A DNA stretch of 64,000 nt from Candidatus Thiodiazotropha endoloripes (GCA_001709035.1 LVKA01000008.1:806001-870000); one strand, 5' to 3'. Counted from the first letter of the stretch, positions 7,762 to 17,143 are shown. Notes: a model not told the origin generated them from the sequence alone. Numbers and translations are program-made.

Positions 7762-8502
7762 ATGGATCGCATGCTTTACGTCGCGATGAGCGGTGCCAAA
7801 GAGACGCTGATGGCACAGGCGAGCAACTCCAACAATCTGGCCAATGTGAACACCCCGGGATTCATGGAAGATCTCAACCAGTTCCGCAGTATGCCTGTGT
7901 TTGGGCCCGGTTACCCCACCCGGGTCTACGCCCTGGACGAGCGCCCGGACATCAATTTCCACAAGGGCAGCCTGCAGACCACCGGCAATCCCCTGGATGT
8001 GGCGATCAATGGCGAGGGCTATTTTGCTGTACAGGCCCCGGATGGCTCCGAGGCCTATACTCGCCGTGGCGATCTCAAAGTGGATGCCAATGGCCTGGTG
8101 ACGAACGGCGAAGGTTTGCCGGTGATCGGCAATGGTGGACCGCTTGCCTTGCCGCCCATGGAGCGTCTCGAGATCGCGCCGGACGGCACCATCACGATTC
8201 TCCCCGAAGGCGCCACCCCGGAAGCACTGGCCATCGTTGACCGGGTCAAGATGGTCAATCCACCACGGGACGCGCTCTACAAAGGCGAAGATGGTCTGTT
8301 GCGCATGAAAGAGGGGGGTGAGGCGGACGCGGATGCCGCTACCCAGCTGGTTTCAGGCAGCATCGAGAGCAGCAACGTAAATGTGGCTGACGCTCTCGTA
8401 AACATGATTGAGCTTTCGCGCAAATTCGAGCTGCAGGTGAAGATGATGAAAAACGCCGAAGAGATGGATAAGGCATCGGCCAGCCTGATGAATATGAGCT
8501 GA
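7762..8502 (+). CDS. flgF: flagellar proximal rod protein FlgF
   Basis: 246 residues. The N-terminal rod/hook motif MDRMLYVAMSGAKETLMAQASNSNNLANVNTPGF and the C-terminal VNVADALVNMIELSRKFELQVKMM heptad region are the conserved ends of flagellar axial proteins; length and divergence from FlgG identify it as FlgF. It forms the proximal rod in the periplasm. AGGAG lies 8 nt before the ATG. It is the first gene of a seven-gene operon read behind a sigma-54-like site. In many relatives flgBCDE sit immediately upstream; here the upstream DNA is repeat sequence. Confidence 0.95.
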   Translation: MDRMLYVAMSGAKETLMAQASNSNNLANVNTPGFMEDLNQFRSMPVFGPGYPTRVYALDERPDINFHKGSLQTTGNPLDVAINGEGYFAVQAPDGSEAYTRRGDLKVDANGLVTNGEGLPVIGNGGPLALPPMERLEIAPDGTITILPEGATPEALAIVDRVKMVNPPRDALYKGEDGLLRMKEGGEADADAATQLVSGSIESSNVNVADALVNMIELSRKFELQVKMMKNAEEMDKASASLMNMS

Positions 8503-8559
8503 TGTTGGCAGGCAATTTGCACAATACCTATTAAACAGTAACGCAACGAGGAAGAGACT

Positions 8560-9345
8560 ATGTACCCGGCACTGTGGATCGCTAAAACCGGATTGGATGC
8601 TCAGCAGACCAACATGTCTGTGATCTCCAACAATCTCTCCAATGTAAATACCACCGGCTTCAAGCGTGACAGGGCCGTGTTCAATGATCTGATCTACCAG
8701 AACCTGCGCCAGGTAGGTGCTCAATCCTCTGAGAATACCGAGCTGCCATCGGGTCTGATGGTCGGCACCGGTGTGCGGGTGGTGGCGACTCAGAAAGAGC
8801 ACAGCCAGGGCAATATCGTACAGACCGGCAACTCCCTCGATGTGGCGGTTCAGGGTAAAGGCTATTTCCAGGTACTGCATCCGGACGGCAATATCGTCTA
8901 TACCCGTGACGGTACCTTCAGTCTTACGGCAGACGGCAATATCGTCACCCCCAACGGCTATGAACTGCAGCCGGCGATGACCGTACCCAGCAACGCCACC
9001 AGCCTGACCGTCGGTTCAGACGGTGTGGTCTCGGCACTGGTTTCCGGTAACAGTACCCCGACCCAGATCGGTCAGGTTGAACTGGGCTACTTCGTCAATC
9101 CCCAGGGTCTGGAGCCGATTGGCGACAACCTGTTCCGTGAGACCAATGCCAGCGGTGGGGTGAACACGGCGATCCCCGGAAATGACAGTACCGGTACCTT
9201 GATTCAGGGGGCGTTGGAGAGCTCGAATGTGAATGTGGTTGAAGAGCTGGTGAATATGATCGAGACACAGCGGGCCTACGAGATGAACTCGAAAGCAATC
9301 TCCACTACGGACGAGATGCTCTCCTACGTCAATCAGCAACTTTAA
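8560..9345 (+). CDS. flgG: flagellar distal rod protein FlgG
   Basis: 261 residues, the standard FlgG length. It begins [20 protein letters not shown], followed by the axial-protein motif [15 protein letters not shown], and ends with [24 protein letters not shown]. It polymerises as the distal rod through the periplasm toward the L and P rings. It lies 57 nt after flgF with GAGG before the ATG. Confidence 0.97.
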   Translation: MYPALWIAKTGLDAQQTNMSVISNNLSNVNTTGFKRDRAVFNDLIYQNLRQVGAQSSENTELPSGLMVGTGVRVVATQKEHSQGNIVQTGNSLDVAVQGKGYFQVLHPDGNIVYTRDGTFSLTADGNIVTPNGYELQPAMTVPSNATSLTVGSDGVVSALVSGNSTPTQIGQVELGYFVNPQGLEPIGDNLFRETNASGGVNTAIPGNDSTGTLIQGALESSNVNVVEELVNMIETQRAYEMNSKAISTTDEMLSYVNQQL

Positions 9346-9360
9346 CGGGATAACGGGGTG

Positions 9361-10071
9361 ATGGGCAGACTACACAAAATCTCCTGGTTGGGTTTGATGA
9401 TGTTGGCGATGGTCGGTTGCCAGAGCAGCGCCCCTGTGCGTGATGCCGCCTATGCGCCGATCCGTCCAGTGCTGCCGCCACCGGCGCCTACCGGCAACGG
9501 CTCCATCTATCAGTCGGGTTACGAGAATGCCTGGTTTGAAGATCAGCGCGCCCGTCGGGTTGGCGATCTGTTGACCGTGCAGCTGGTTGAAAGCACCCAG
9601 GCGAATAAATCCGCCTCTACCTCAACATCGAAGAGTTCAAACAACAGCCTGACCAGCCCGACGTTGTTCGGTCAGGCGATGGAGTTCAATGTGCCCGGAT
9701 TCGTGCCCATCGCCAACAACAAGGATGTCAACCTGGGATTCGATCTGGCCTCCGAGAATGATTTCAGCGGTGACGGCAGCGCCTCCCAGAGCAACGCTCT
9801 GAGCGGCAGTATCACTGTCTCGGTGATTGAAGTGCTGCCCAACCGAAACCTCTACGTGCGTGGTGAAAAGCGTATCGGAATCAATCAGGGTACCGAGTAT
9901 GTTCGGCTCTCCGGCATTGTGCGGCCCAGTGACATCTCCCCCACCAATACCGTCGTCTCGACTCGTATTGCCGATCCGACCATTACCTATAAAGGTGAAG
10001 GTGCGTTGGCGGATGCCAACTCCATGGGTTGGCTCTCCCGGTTCTTCAACAGTGTGCTCTCTCCCTTCTGA
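9361..10071 (+). CDS. flgH: flagellar L-ring lipoprotein FlgH
   Basis: About 236 residues. The signal peptide ends in a lipobox ([11 protein letters not shown]), giving an outer-membrane lipoprotein. Conserved L-ring segments are LFEDQRA-like [34 protein letters not shown], and near the end [31 protein letters not shown] prefer the ATG at 9361 over an in-frame GTG at 9358. It follows flgG by 15 nt and overlaps nothing. Confidence 0.95.
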   Translation: MGRLHKISWLGLMMLAMVGCQSSAPVRDAAYAPIRPVLPPPAPTGNGSIYQSGYENAWFEDQRARRVGDLLTVQLVESTQANKSASTSTSKSSNNSLTSPTLFGQAMEFNVPGFVPIANNKDVNLGFDLASENDFSGDGSASQSNALSGSITVSVIEVLPNRNLYVRGEKRIGINQGTEYVRLSGIVRPSDISPTNTVVSTRIADPTITYKGEGALADANSMGWLSRFFNSVLSPF

Positions 10072-10081
10072 GGTATCTGAG

Positions 10082-11200
10082 ATGAAAGCTCTTGTGAAAC
10101 GCTTCTTACTGGTTCTGGCCGTCATGATGATGACTGCACAACCCCTGTTGGCTGAGCGCATCAAAGATCTGGCGTCGATCCAGGGGGTACGTAACAACCA
10201 GTTGATCGGCTACGGTCTGGTGGTGGGGCTGAACGGGACCGGCGATAAGGATACCGATTCACCCTATACCATCAACAGCCTGAAAAACCTGCTCTCCCAG
10301 TTGGGTGTGCAGATCCCTGAAGGGGTCAACATCAAACCAAAGAATGTGGCGGCGGTAATCGTGCATGGCGATCTGCCCCCATTCAGCAAAGTCGGCCAGA
10401 AACTCGATATCACCGTCTCCTCTCTGGGTAATGCCAAAAGCCTGCGCGGCGGCACCCTGTTGATGACTCCATTGAAAGGTGCCGACGGCAACAACTACGC
10501 CCTGGCCCAGGGTAACCTGGTGGTGGGTGGTCTGAGTGCGGAAGGTCAGGACGGTTCCAAGCTGACCGTGAATATTCCCAGTGCCGGGCGGATACCGAAC
10601 GGTGCGACGGTGGAGCGGGAAGTCCCCAACAGTTTCAACAAGGCGCCGTTGCTGACCCTGAATCTGAATGATGGTGACTTTACCACCGCAATGCGGGTCG
10701 CCGAGTCGATCAACCTGACCATCGGCCCGGGTACCGCCAAGGCGGTGGATTCCACCTCCATCCGGGTCAATGCGCCGATCGATCCGGGCCAGAAGGTCAC
10801 CTTCATCTCCATGCTCGAAGAGCTTGAAGTCAAACCCGGTGTCGCCTCGGCCAAGGTGATTGTCAACTCCAGGACCGGTACCGTGGTGATCAACAATCAG
10901 GTTCGGGTCTATCCCGCAGCGGTATCCCATGGCAACCTGGTGGTCAGCATCAGCGAGGATCCGGCGGTTTCCCAGCCGGCGCCGTTCTCCCGCGGTGGTA
11001 ACACCGAAGTGGTTCCCCAAAGCCAGATCACTGTGACCGAAGAGGGGCAGAACCATATGTTTCTCTTCAATCCCGGTGCTTCACTTGATGAGGTAGTGCG
11101 TGCCGTCAATCAGGTGGGCGCCGCTCCCAGTGATCTGGTGGCTATTCTTGAGGCGTTGAAAGAGGCCGGCGCTCTGCGCGCAGAGTTGCTGGTAATCTGA
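10082..11200 (+). CDS. flgI: flagellar P-ring protein FlgI
   Basis: 372 residues starting with a cleavable signal peptide ([24 protein letters not shown]), then [31 protein letters not shown], the highly conserved P-ring opening. The C-terminus [40 protein letters not shown] is also typical. The frame is open further upstream (to 9827), but that part overlaps flgH and lacks a signal peptide, so the start is 10082. The stop overlaps the flgJ start (ATGA). Confidence 0.97.
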   Translation: MKALVKRFLLVLAVMMMTAQPLLAERIKDLASIQGVRNNQLIGYGLVVGLNGTGDKDTDSPYTINSLKNLLSQLGVQIPEGVNIKPKNVAAVIVHGDLPPFSKVGQKLDITVSSLGNAKSLRGGTLLMTPLKGADGNNYALAQGNLVVGGLSAEGQDGSKLTVNIPSAGRIPNGATVEREVPNSFNKAPLLTLNLNDGDFTTAMRVAESINLTIGPGTAKAVDSTSIRVNAPIDPGQKVTFISMLEELEVKPGVASAKVIVNSRTGTVVINNQVRVYPAAVSHGNLVVSISEDPAVSQPAPFSRGGNTEVVPQSQITVTEEGQNHMFLFNPGASLDEVVRAVNQVGAAPSDLVAILEALKEAGALRAELLVI

Positions 11201-12129
11201 TGAACAACGTCTCTCCCTCCCTCTATCACGATTTTTCCGGACTGGCTGAGCTGAAACACCAGGCCCGGGCGGATCAGGGGGCAACCGCTGAAAAGGCGGC
11301 CCGGCAGTTCGAGTCTGTATTCATCCAGATGATGGTCAAGCAGATGCGTCAGGCCAGCTTTGGCGGCGGGGTGTTCGACAGCAAGCAGACTCGTTTTGCC
11401 CAGGATATGTATGACCAGCAGCTGGCGGTCCATCTGGCGGAGAAACAGGGGCTGGGTATGACCCCCATGCTGCGCCGTCAACTGGGTGGCGAGACCCAGG
11501 TAGCGGCACCAGAGCTCTCCGGCCTGGACAGCTACTGGAACAACCCGGCCACTCTGGCCCGCCGGCATGTGACCAATAAGCCGCCGGCTGACGCGGCTGA
11601 GCCAAACCTGCAGGCAACAGCGAAGATCGAATCTCCCGAGAGCTTTATCTCAACCCTCTGGTCATCGGCTGAAGCGGCTGCTACGGAATTGGGTCTACCC
11701 ACAGAGGCTCTACTGGCCCAGGCGGCTCTGGAGACAGGTTGGGGCAGTCATATGATCTCTGCTGCCAATGGCAACAACAGCCATAATCTGTTCGGCATCA
11801 AAGCGGACCAGCGCTGGGATGGGGAGCGGATACGTAACGAGACCCTGGAGTATCAGGAAGATGTGGCGGTTCGCCGACGCGAATATTTCCGCAGCTATGA
11901 CTCCTTCGATTCGAGTTTCCAGGACTATGTGGCCTTTCTCAAACAGAATCCAAGATATCGCGAAGCCCTCGACAGCACCCAGGATACGGCTGCCTATTTC
12001 CAGGCGCTGCAGGATGCGGGCTACGCCACCGACCCCAAATACGCGGAGAAGATCCTGCGGGTGATGGAGGGGCCGGAAATGCAGGCGGCGCTGGACCATG
12101 TCAAGAGTTCAGCCAGTCAGCCGATATAG
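11200..12129 (+). CDS. flgJ: flagellar rod assembly protein / peptidoglycan hydrolase FlgJ
   Basis: 309 residues of the bifunctional gammaproteobacterial type. The N-terminal rod-binding domain contains QFESVFIQMMVKQMRQASFGGG and FAQDMYDQQLAVHLAEKQG; the C-terminal glucosaminidase domain (from about residue 145) contains LLAQAALETGWGSHMI with the catalytic Glu, NLFGIKAD and an SYDSFDSSFQDYVAFLKQNPRY segment. It caps and drills the rod through peptidoglycan. The start codon overlaps the flgI stop, implying translational coupling. Confidence 0.96.
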   Translation: MNNVSPSLYHDFSGLAELKHQARADQGATAEKAARQFESVFIQMMVKQMRQASFGGGVFDSKQTRFAQDMYDQQLAVHLAEKQGLGMTPMLRRQLGGETQVAAPELSGLDSYWNNPATLARRHVTNKPPADAAEPNLQATAKIESPESFISTLWSSAEAAATELGLPTEALLAQAALETGWGSHMISAANGNNSHNLFGIKADQRWDGERIRNETLEYQEDVAVRRREYFRSYDSFDSSFQDYVAFLKQNPRYREALDSTQDTAAYFQALQDAGYATDPKYAEKILRVMEGPEMQAALDHVKSSASQPI

Positions 12130-12149
12130 CGAAATAGGAGGCGAGTAAG

Positions 12150-14111
12150 GTGAGTTTACAGTCCATAGGTGTCTCCGGCTTGGTCGCCACTCGGCTGGCT
12201 CTGGATACCACCGGTCACAACATTGCCAATGTGAATACGGATGGCTATAGCCGTCAGCGGATCGATTTTGCCACCCGTTTGCCGAGCCAGAGTGCCGTGG
12301 GTTTTATCGGCAGTGGTGTCGATGCCTCCGAAGTTCGTCGTCAATACGATGATTTTATTGCCGGCCAGATGCGCGCCAGCTCCTCGGTGGCCTCCGAGCT
12401 ACAGGCCTATTTCGAAGGGGCCAAGCAGTTGGATGATCTGGTGGCCAATGCGGATGCCGGATTGCAGCCGGTGATTCAGAACTATTTCGATGCGCTGCAG
12501 GGGATGGCGGATGATCCAGCCTCGATCCCGGCGCGTCAGCTGGTCCTCACCGAGGCGGCCGCACTGGCCGACCGGTTCCAATATTTCGATCAGCAGTTCG
12601 ACAGCATGCGTAACCAGATCAATAATCAGATCGGTTACAACATCGGTCAGATCAATCGCATAGCCGAAGGGATTGCCGAGATCAACGCCGATATCAAGAT
12701 GGCCTATGGCAGTACCCCCAATGATCTGCTGGACAAGCGGGATCAACTGGTCAATGAACTGGCGGAGCTGGTCGATATTCAGGTTCTGGAACAGACCGAT
12801 GGCGCCTTCAATGTATTCATCGGAAAGGGGCAGCCCCTGGTCATGGATACCGATGCGGCGACTTTGGGCACCCAACCTTCAACCATGGATCCAAGTCATC
12901 TGGAGATCACCTTCAACTATACCTTCGGAACCCAGGTGGTTACCGATCAGATGAGTGGTGGTGAGATCGGTGGCATGCTCCGATTCCGCGATGAGATTCT
13001 CGATCCGACTCAGAACCGGGTAGGCCTGGTTGCCCTGGGTATCGCCGAAGAGATCAACAACCAGAATCAACTGGGTCTCGATCTTGAAGGGCTGACCGGA
13101 ACGGCCATGTTCGGCATGGGAACGGTTGACGTCTTTCCACGGCCCGGCAATGGCAGTTCCATCACCGCCACGATCAATGATGTGAGCAGCCTCACCGGCG
13201 ACGGCTATGAGTTGAGTTATGACGGGGTTGATTTCACCCTGCGCAATATGAACAGCGGTGCGACCCAAGTGCTGGCCGCCGGACTGAATACGGTCGATGG
13301 TGTTGATATCGATATCAATGCGGTTGGCGCGACCCCCGGGGATACCTTCATCATCCAGCCGACCCGCAACGCGGCGCAGAGTTTCAATCTGCTGTTCGAT
13401 GATGTTCAGCGTCTGGCTGCCGCCTCGCCACTCAGAGTTGCACCGGCGGTGGATGCCAACGGCAATCCACTGAATACGGGTAATGCCGGCATCACCCAAC
13501 CTGCCAATACCAGCATGACCGGCCTGCCTCTGGCCAGTGGCTCCATCCAGCTGGCCTATGATGACCAGGGTGGCCCGACCAGTGGCTTCGAGGTCTACTA
13601 CCCCGGCTCGGTTCCTGGTGTGGATCCATTCGACGATTTCATCACCTATGATGATCTGAATACCGCAACGGTTGCCGGTACTCAGGTGCCTGGCGCCACT
13701 TTCCCCTTGTACGGTGATATCAGTTTTACCATCTCGGGCGTGCCGGACGATGGCGATACCTTCATCATTGGCAACAATACCAGTGGCACCAGCGACAACC
13801 GCAATGCCTTGGGTCTGGTCAGTGTGCAGAACCAGAGCGTACTGCTGGGTGGCACCTCCACCATCGATGAGAGTTATGTCTCGATGGTCTCCGATGTGGG
13901 TTCAAAGACCCGCCATGCGGAACTCAATCTCTCCGCCCAGGAGAGTCTGTTGACCCGCACCAAAGAGGCCATGGCCGAGGTCTCTGGCGTCAATCTGGAT
14001 GAGGAGGCCGGTAAGTTGATTCAGTATCAACAGGCCTACCAGGCGTCGGCACAGGTAATTTCAGTGGCCAGTACCCTATTTGACACACTGCTGGGTGCAG
14101 TTGGGAGATAA
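12150..14111 (+). CDS. flgK: flagellar hook-associated protein 1 FlgK
   Basis: 653 residues. The start is a GTG preceded by AGGAGG at 8-nt spacing. The N-terminus (SLQSIGVSGLVATRLALDTTGHNIANVNTDGYSRQR) and C-terminus (VNLDEEAGKLIQYQQAYQASAQVISVASTLFDTLLGA) are the conserved axial-protein ends that form the hook-filament junction. The variable middle region is rich in Asp/Gly/Thr. It follows flgJ by 20 nt. Confidence 0.96.
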   Translation: MSLQSIGVSGLVATRLALDTTGHNIANVNTDGYSRQRIDFATRLPSQSAVGFIGSGVDASEVRRQYDDFIAGQMRASSSVASELQAYFEGAKQLDDLVANADAGLQPVIQNYFDALQGMADDPASIPARQLVLTEAAALADRFQYFDQQFDSMRNQINNQIGYNIGQINRIAEGIAEINADIKMAYGSTPNDLLDKRDQLVNELAELVDIQVLEQTDGAFNVFIGKGQPLVMDTDAATLGTQPSTMDPSHLEITFNYTFGTQVVTDQMSGGEIGGMLRFRDEILDPTQNRVGLVALGIAEEINNQNQLGLDLEGLTGTAMFGMGTVDVFPRPGNGSSITATINDVSSLTGDGYELSYDGVDFTLRNMNSGATQVLAAGLNTVDGVDIDINAVGATPGDTFIIQPTRNAAQSFNLLFDDVQRLAAASPLRVAPAVDANGNPLNTGNAGITQPANTSMTGLPLASGSIQLAYDDQGGPTSGFEVYYPGSVPGVDPFDDFITYDDLNTATVAGTQVPGATFPLYGDISFTISGVPDDGDTFIIGNNTSGTSDNRNALGLVSVQNQSVLLGGTSTIDESYVSMVSDVGSKTRHAELNLSAQESLLTRTKEAMAEVSGVNLDEEAGKLIQYQQAYQASAQVISVASTLFDTLLGAVGR

Positions 14112-14114
14112 TCT

Positions 14115-15020
14115 ATGGAACGCGTCTCAACTTCCATACTGTTCAGTCGCGGCATAAACAGCATGCTGGAGCGCCAATCCGCTCTGAGTCGCGCACAGTT
14201 GCAGATCTCCTCCGGCAAACGCATATTGAGCCCGAGGGATGATCCGCCTGCGGCCGCCCAGGCGCTGAATCTGAAGACCTCGATTACCCAGGTGGAGCAG
14301 TATCAGGCCAATGCAGACCGGGCCAGGGCCCGGCTGGATCTGCAGGAGGCAACCCTCGCCGGCGTGGAAGATATCATGCCCAGAGTGCTGGAACTCACCC
14401 TGCAGGGACAGAGTGATACCTACTCTGCGGAACAGAGAATCGCCATCGCCCAGGAGCTGAGGCAGCTGAACGATGAGCTGATGGCCCTGGCCAACACCCA
14501 GGACAGTGACGGCGAGTTTATTTTCGCCGGCTACAATGCGGATTCGATTCCTTTCACCAATCCGGCTGACGGGGTGTTTGCCTACTCCGGGGATATGGGT
14601 GTCAGAACCATCCAGATCTCCGCCACCCGGCAGATTCAGGACCGGGAGAACGGCTACGATGTGTTTATGAATCTGACCACCAGCGCCGGTGGCCAGCGCA
14701 ACCTGTTCGAGACGGTGCATGGGATTATTGCCGGCCTTGAGGCCGATGCACCCAATGCGGCCTTTATCGATGACATCCATGCCGCCCATGAGCAGATCGG
14801 CGCTGTACGCGCCCGGGGCGGGGCAAGACTCAACTCCATCGAGGATCAGGGCCGGGTCAATGAGGATTTCATCTTCACCATGCAGAGCTCCCTCTCGGAG
14901 ATCGAGGATATCGATCTGGCCGAGGCGGTGAGTCGCTTTGAGCAGGAGATGCTGGCGCTTCAGGCGGCGCAGCAATCCTTCAATATGGTGCAGAGTCTGT
15001 CGCTGTTCAACTATCTCTGA
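14115..15020 (+). CDS. flgL: flagellar hook-associated protein 3 FlgL
   Basis: 301 residues with the flagellin-like N-terminal helix (RVSTSILFSRGINSMLERQSALSRAQLQISSGKRI) and C-terminal helix (EDIDLAEAVSRFEQEMLALQAAQQSFNMVQSLSLFNYL). It forms the second ring of the hook-filament junction. It is the last gene of the flgF operon, 3 nt after flgK; no clear terminator follows, and about 100 nt downstream comes the family B element. Confidence 0.96.
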   Translation: MERVSTSILFSRGINSMLERQSALSRAQLQISSGKRILSPRDDPPAAAQALNLKTSITQVEQYQANADRARARLDLQEATLAGVEDIMPRVLELTLQGQSDTYSAEQRIAIAQELRQLNDELMALANTQDSDGEFIFAGYNADSIPFTNPADGVFAYSGDMGVRTIQISATRQIQDRENGYDVFMNLTTSAGGQRNLFETVHGIIAGLEADAPNAAFIDDIHAAHEQIGAVRARGGARLNSIEDQGRVNEDFIFTMQSSLSEIEDIDLAEAVSRFEQEMLALQAAQQSFNMVQSLSLFNYL

Positions 15021-15118
15021 TCGCTTTTTTCGCCAAAGGGTGCTTCTCACTGCGAACTGAGCAAGGTACCGGGGTAATTCTGTGCCTTGCGTTTAACTTC
15101 TTCTGCCGATTCGTGCTC

Positions 15119-15243
15119 TAGTGTACCTCGTCATAGATTCTGTACCATTCAGCGAGTTGGCAAGGGGCTAGCCGCAAGCCACACCTTGATCTGGCGTATT
15201 GGGGTGGCTCTGAATGGTACAGAATCTATGACGAGGTACACTA
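15119..15243. mobile_element. family B MITE-like element with 32-bp inverted ends
   Basis: A 125-bp unit bounded by TA on both sides. The ends at 15121-15152 and 15210-15241 are exact reverse complements (outermost bases GTGTACCTCGTCATAG). The 57-nt interior has no frame. Perfect terminal repeats, TA flanks and absence of a gene fit a non-autonomous element mobilised by a TA-targeting transposase (IS630/Tc1-mariner type); that assignment is inference. It sits between flgL and the Fur-regulated hemP promoter. Confidence 0.75.
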
Positions 15244-15289
15244 GGTCTGAAATCCAGCCTTTTCATCAATCAGAAATTGGGTTTTTTGA

Positions 15290-15317
15290 TTGACATATAA
15301 ATGATAATGATTATCAT
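15290..15317 (+). promoter_or_regulatory. sigma-70 promoter of hemP
   Basis: TTGACA (15290-15295) and TATCAT (15312-15317) are 16 nt apart, a near-consensus sigma-70 promoter. The -10 half lies inside the Fur palindrome, so bound Fur would block it. Confidence 0.7.
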
Positions 15318-15320
15318 TTA
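15298..15320. promoter_or_regulatory. Fur box
   Basis: A perfect 23-bp palindrome with a central G, containing ATGATAATGATTATCATT, nearly identical to the classic Fur consensus. It overlaps the -10 region of the hemP promoter and ends 34 nt before the chosen hemP start, the expected arrangement for iron-dependent repression. Confidence 0.9.
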
Positions 15321-15354
15321 CATAGAATGTAATTATGTAGATGAGAGAAGGCCT

Positions 15355-15528
15355 ATGCAGCAGATTGATCCCAAACCGGATACTAAACAAGCCGACACAC
15401 CCATCTCTATTCCACGTCTAAGCAGTGAGTCTCTGCTACAAGGCCAGAGTCGTTTGGTGATTGTGCACAATGGAGATGAGTATATTCTGCGTATTACCCG
15501 TCAGGGTAAGTTGCTATTGACTAAATGA
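15355..15528 (+). CDS. hemP: hemin uptake protein HemP
   Basis: A 57-residue protein. Its C-terminal half (SLLQGQSRLVIVHNGDEYIL then RITRQGKLLLTK) is the whole of the HemP family signature. The frame is open to 15301, but that stretch is the Fur box itself; AGAAGG before the ATG at 15355 sets the start. HemP proteins accompany haem/siderophore uptake genes and are strongly Fur-regulated; their biochemical role is poorly defined. No TonB receptor or haem transporter follows, which is unusual; instead two genes of unknown role come next. Confidence 0.85.
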   Translation: MQQIDPKPDTKQADTPISIPRLSSESLLQGQSRLVIVHNGDEYILRITRQGKLLLTK

Positions 15529-15615
15529 CAGCATTTTAAGGTTCACGCCAGCCGCGGGTATTGTTTGTGCCCACCAGCCAGCCAGATTCCTTCCAATAAA
15601 CTTAAGGAGATTGGC

Positions 15616-15879
15616 ATGGCATTAATGAAATCAGAAACCATATCCCAGCTTTTTCAACAGATGGAGCCTGAGTTAATCGAATCCCGAATCGGATTTCTGA
15701 TCTGGCGTTACCAGGTCTCCCGTTCAAAGAAAATGGCGCGTGCCATCGTAACTCACATTGAAGCGCTCTGTAGCCATCCTGACTCAATTGAGTCAGGCGG
15801 AATCGTCTGTGCTTATCGCCGCACACTTCAGATGTGGCGTGTACTTGCGGATGGCAACCCGGCCGCAGTCGAGGGGTGA
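15616..15879 (+). CDS. hypothetical 87-residue protein
   Basis: AAGGAG lies 6 nt before this ATG, so I shorten an open frame that extends to 15565. The product (ALMKSETISQLFQQMEPELI, then a helical, basic middle with FLIWRYQVSRSKKMARAIV, and CAYRRTLQMWRVLA) has no signal peptide or membrane segment. I do not recognise a family. Its stop is 8 nt before the DUF2325 start, so the two are probably one transcript, and together with hemP may form an iron-responsive operon. Confidence 0.75.
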   Translation: MALMKSETISQLFQQMEPELIESRIGFLIWRYQVSRSKKMARAIVTHIEALCSHPDSIESGGIVCAYRRTLQMWRVLADGNPAAVEG

Positions 15880-15886
15880 TGGTCTG

Positions 15887-17095
15887 ATGTGTCTGAGTGA
15901 TGAAGATCAATCGCCGTCGATGCAAAAGCCTCGAATCTTCAAACAGTTTGCTAAGCCGCAACGCCGTAAGCTCTGGGAACTTGAAGATCGCCTGCACTGT
16001 CCGGTGATCGGTACTTGCCTGACGATAGAAGATTTAAAGCGGGTGATACGCCAAGCCGGTGTTGTGATGGAGGTGAAGTCGAGTGACTTTGATTATCACG
16101 TGACTCTGGCCCATGCGGCGGGGGAGAAGAGTCGGGTTACCAGGAATCTGCAAAAATTACTCGATAAACGCTATCAGCGGCATCTGAAAAAGCTATCCAG
16201 GGTAAGCTGCGAGCAGGAGCTTGCAGCACACTGGGAACAGGCTCTGGCAGATGATGAAATCCCCGGCATGCTCTGGGCAGTCATCACACATCCACTGATG
16301 AGCAAGCCACTCTCCGATCGGGTCTATGGTGAAGTCCATATGCTTTCACACCTGTCGGGAAGGTCCCATCGCAAAGCCCTGGCCCGTATCCCCCTGCTGG
16401 AGGCTGAAAACGATGAGCTAAGCACCACCCTGAAAAAGCAACGGGCAATCCATGATCTGCACTTGGTGGAACGGGATGAAAGAATAGCAGCCTTGGAATC
16501 TCAGGTAACCAAACTACGCCAGGATCTCGTTACCAATCGGGAGGTCGAACTTACACCGGATAATCAGACCCTTGAATCACGTCATGAGCGTCTGCAATCC
16601 CGAAACGAGTGGCTGACACAGAACCTTGCCACCACTCGCCAGGCACTGGATGAACAGAGTGCACAGCACTCGGCACTGAATGAACTGTTGCTGGAAACCC
16701 GCGAGCAGTTGAAGCAAAGTGAGCACAATCTTGCTCAACTGGTGCAACACTTAAACGGCAACCCTCAGCCGACTAAAACGGTGCCGAATCTGAGCGGTCG
16801 TAAGGTGGTTTATATTGGCGGTCGCCGATCCCTGGCGCCCCACCTGAGATCTGTGGTGGAGGGGTGTTGCGGCAGTTTTATCCATCATGACGGTGGTGTG
16901 GAAGATAGCCGTGCCAATCTGGATAAAAAAGTGACCGGTGCCGATGTGGTTTTCTGTCCGGTTAACTGTATCAGCCACGATGCCTGCCTGAGAGTCAAAC
17001 GATGCTGTAAACGCAATAATACCCAGTTTATTCCATTGCGAAGTTGCGGCGTTTCCAGCCTGTTAAACGGTTTACAGCTTGTCGCTCAGTATTAG
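15887..17095 (+). CDS. DUF2325 domain protein with long coiled coil
   Basis: 402 residues. The N-terminal part is basic and helical; roughly residues 165-295 are heptad-like Leu/Glu/Gln/Arg-rich and should form a coiled coil (for example LESRHERLQSRNEWLTQNLA). The last ~95 residues are DUF2325, opening at KVVYIGGRRSLAPHLRSVVE with FIHHDGGVED, GADVVFCPVNCISHDACLRV and a final FIPLRSCGVSSL. The conserved Cys/His suggest metal or redox chemistry, but no function is established. The ATG at 15887 is chosen because the frame upstream overlaps the preceding gene. The TAG stop is shared with the left end of family A copy 2. Confidence 0.8.
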   Translation: MCLSDEDQSPSMQKPRIFKQFAKPQRRKLWELEDRLHCPVIGTCLTIEDLKRVIRQAGVVMEVKSSDFDYHVTLAHAAGEKSRVTRNLQKLLDKRYQRHLKKLSRVSCEQELAAHWEQALADDEIPGMLWAVITHPLMSKPLSDRVYGEVHMLSHLSGRSHRKALARIPLLEAENDELSTTLKKQRAIHDLHLVERDERIAALESQVTKLRQDLVTNREVELTPDNQTLESRHERLQSRNEWLTQNLATTRQALDEQSAQHSALNELLLETREQLKQSEHNLAQLVQHLNGNPQPTKTVPNLSGRKVVYIGGRRSLAPHLRSVVEGCCGSFIHHDGGVEDSRANLDKKVTGADVVFCPVNCISHDACLRVKRCCKRNNTQFIPLRSCGVSSLLNGLQLVAQY

Positions 17096-17125
17096 GGCCA
17101 ATTGGATTAGTGTTAACAGGCCCTA
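17093..17125. repeat. family A element, 33-bp short form, copy 2, on a stop codon
   Basis: TAGGGCCAATTGGATTAG then TGTTAACAGGCCCTA. It differs from copy 1 at three positions. The first three bases are the TAG stop of the DUF2325 gene; removing the element at its TA boundary would leave the same TAG, so insertion was silent for the protein. Confidence 0.75.
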
Positions 17126-17143
17126 GGGCAGAACCCTCTGCCC
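17126..17143. terminator. GC hairpin between DUF2325 and efflux genes
   Basis: GGGCAGA-ACCC-TCTGCCC is a perfect 7-bp stem directly abutting family A copy 2. A run of eight or nine T lies about 20 nt further on (near 17164). The two neighbouring genes converge here, so a terminator is plausible although the T-run is not adjacent. Confidence 0.4.

Noticed and set aside
9827-10081. Upstream extension of flgI
   Set aside because: Overlaps flgH and lacks the signal peptide that starts at 10082.
10259-11056. Long antisense frame of 265 codons opposite flgI (and similar ones opposite flgL, lhr, tig, lon)
   Set aside because: Shadows of high-GC coding sequence; the sense strand encodes clearly conserved proteins.
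15301-15354. Upstream extension of hemP
   Set aside because: The added codons are the Fur box and promoter; the ribosome site points to 15355.
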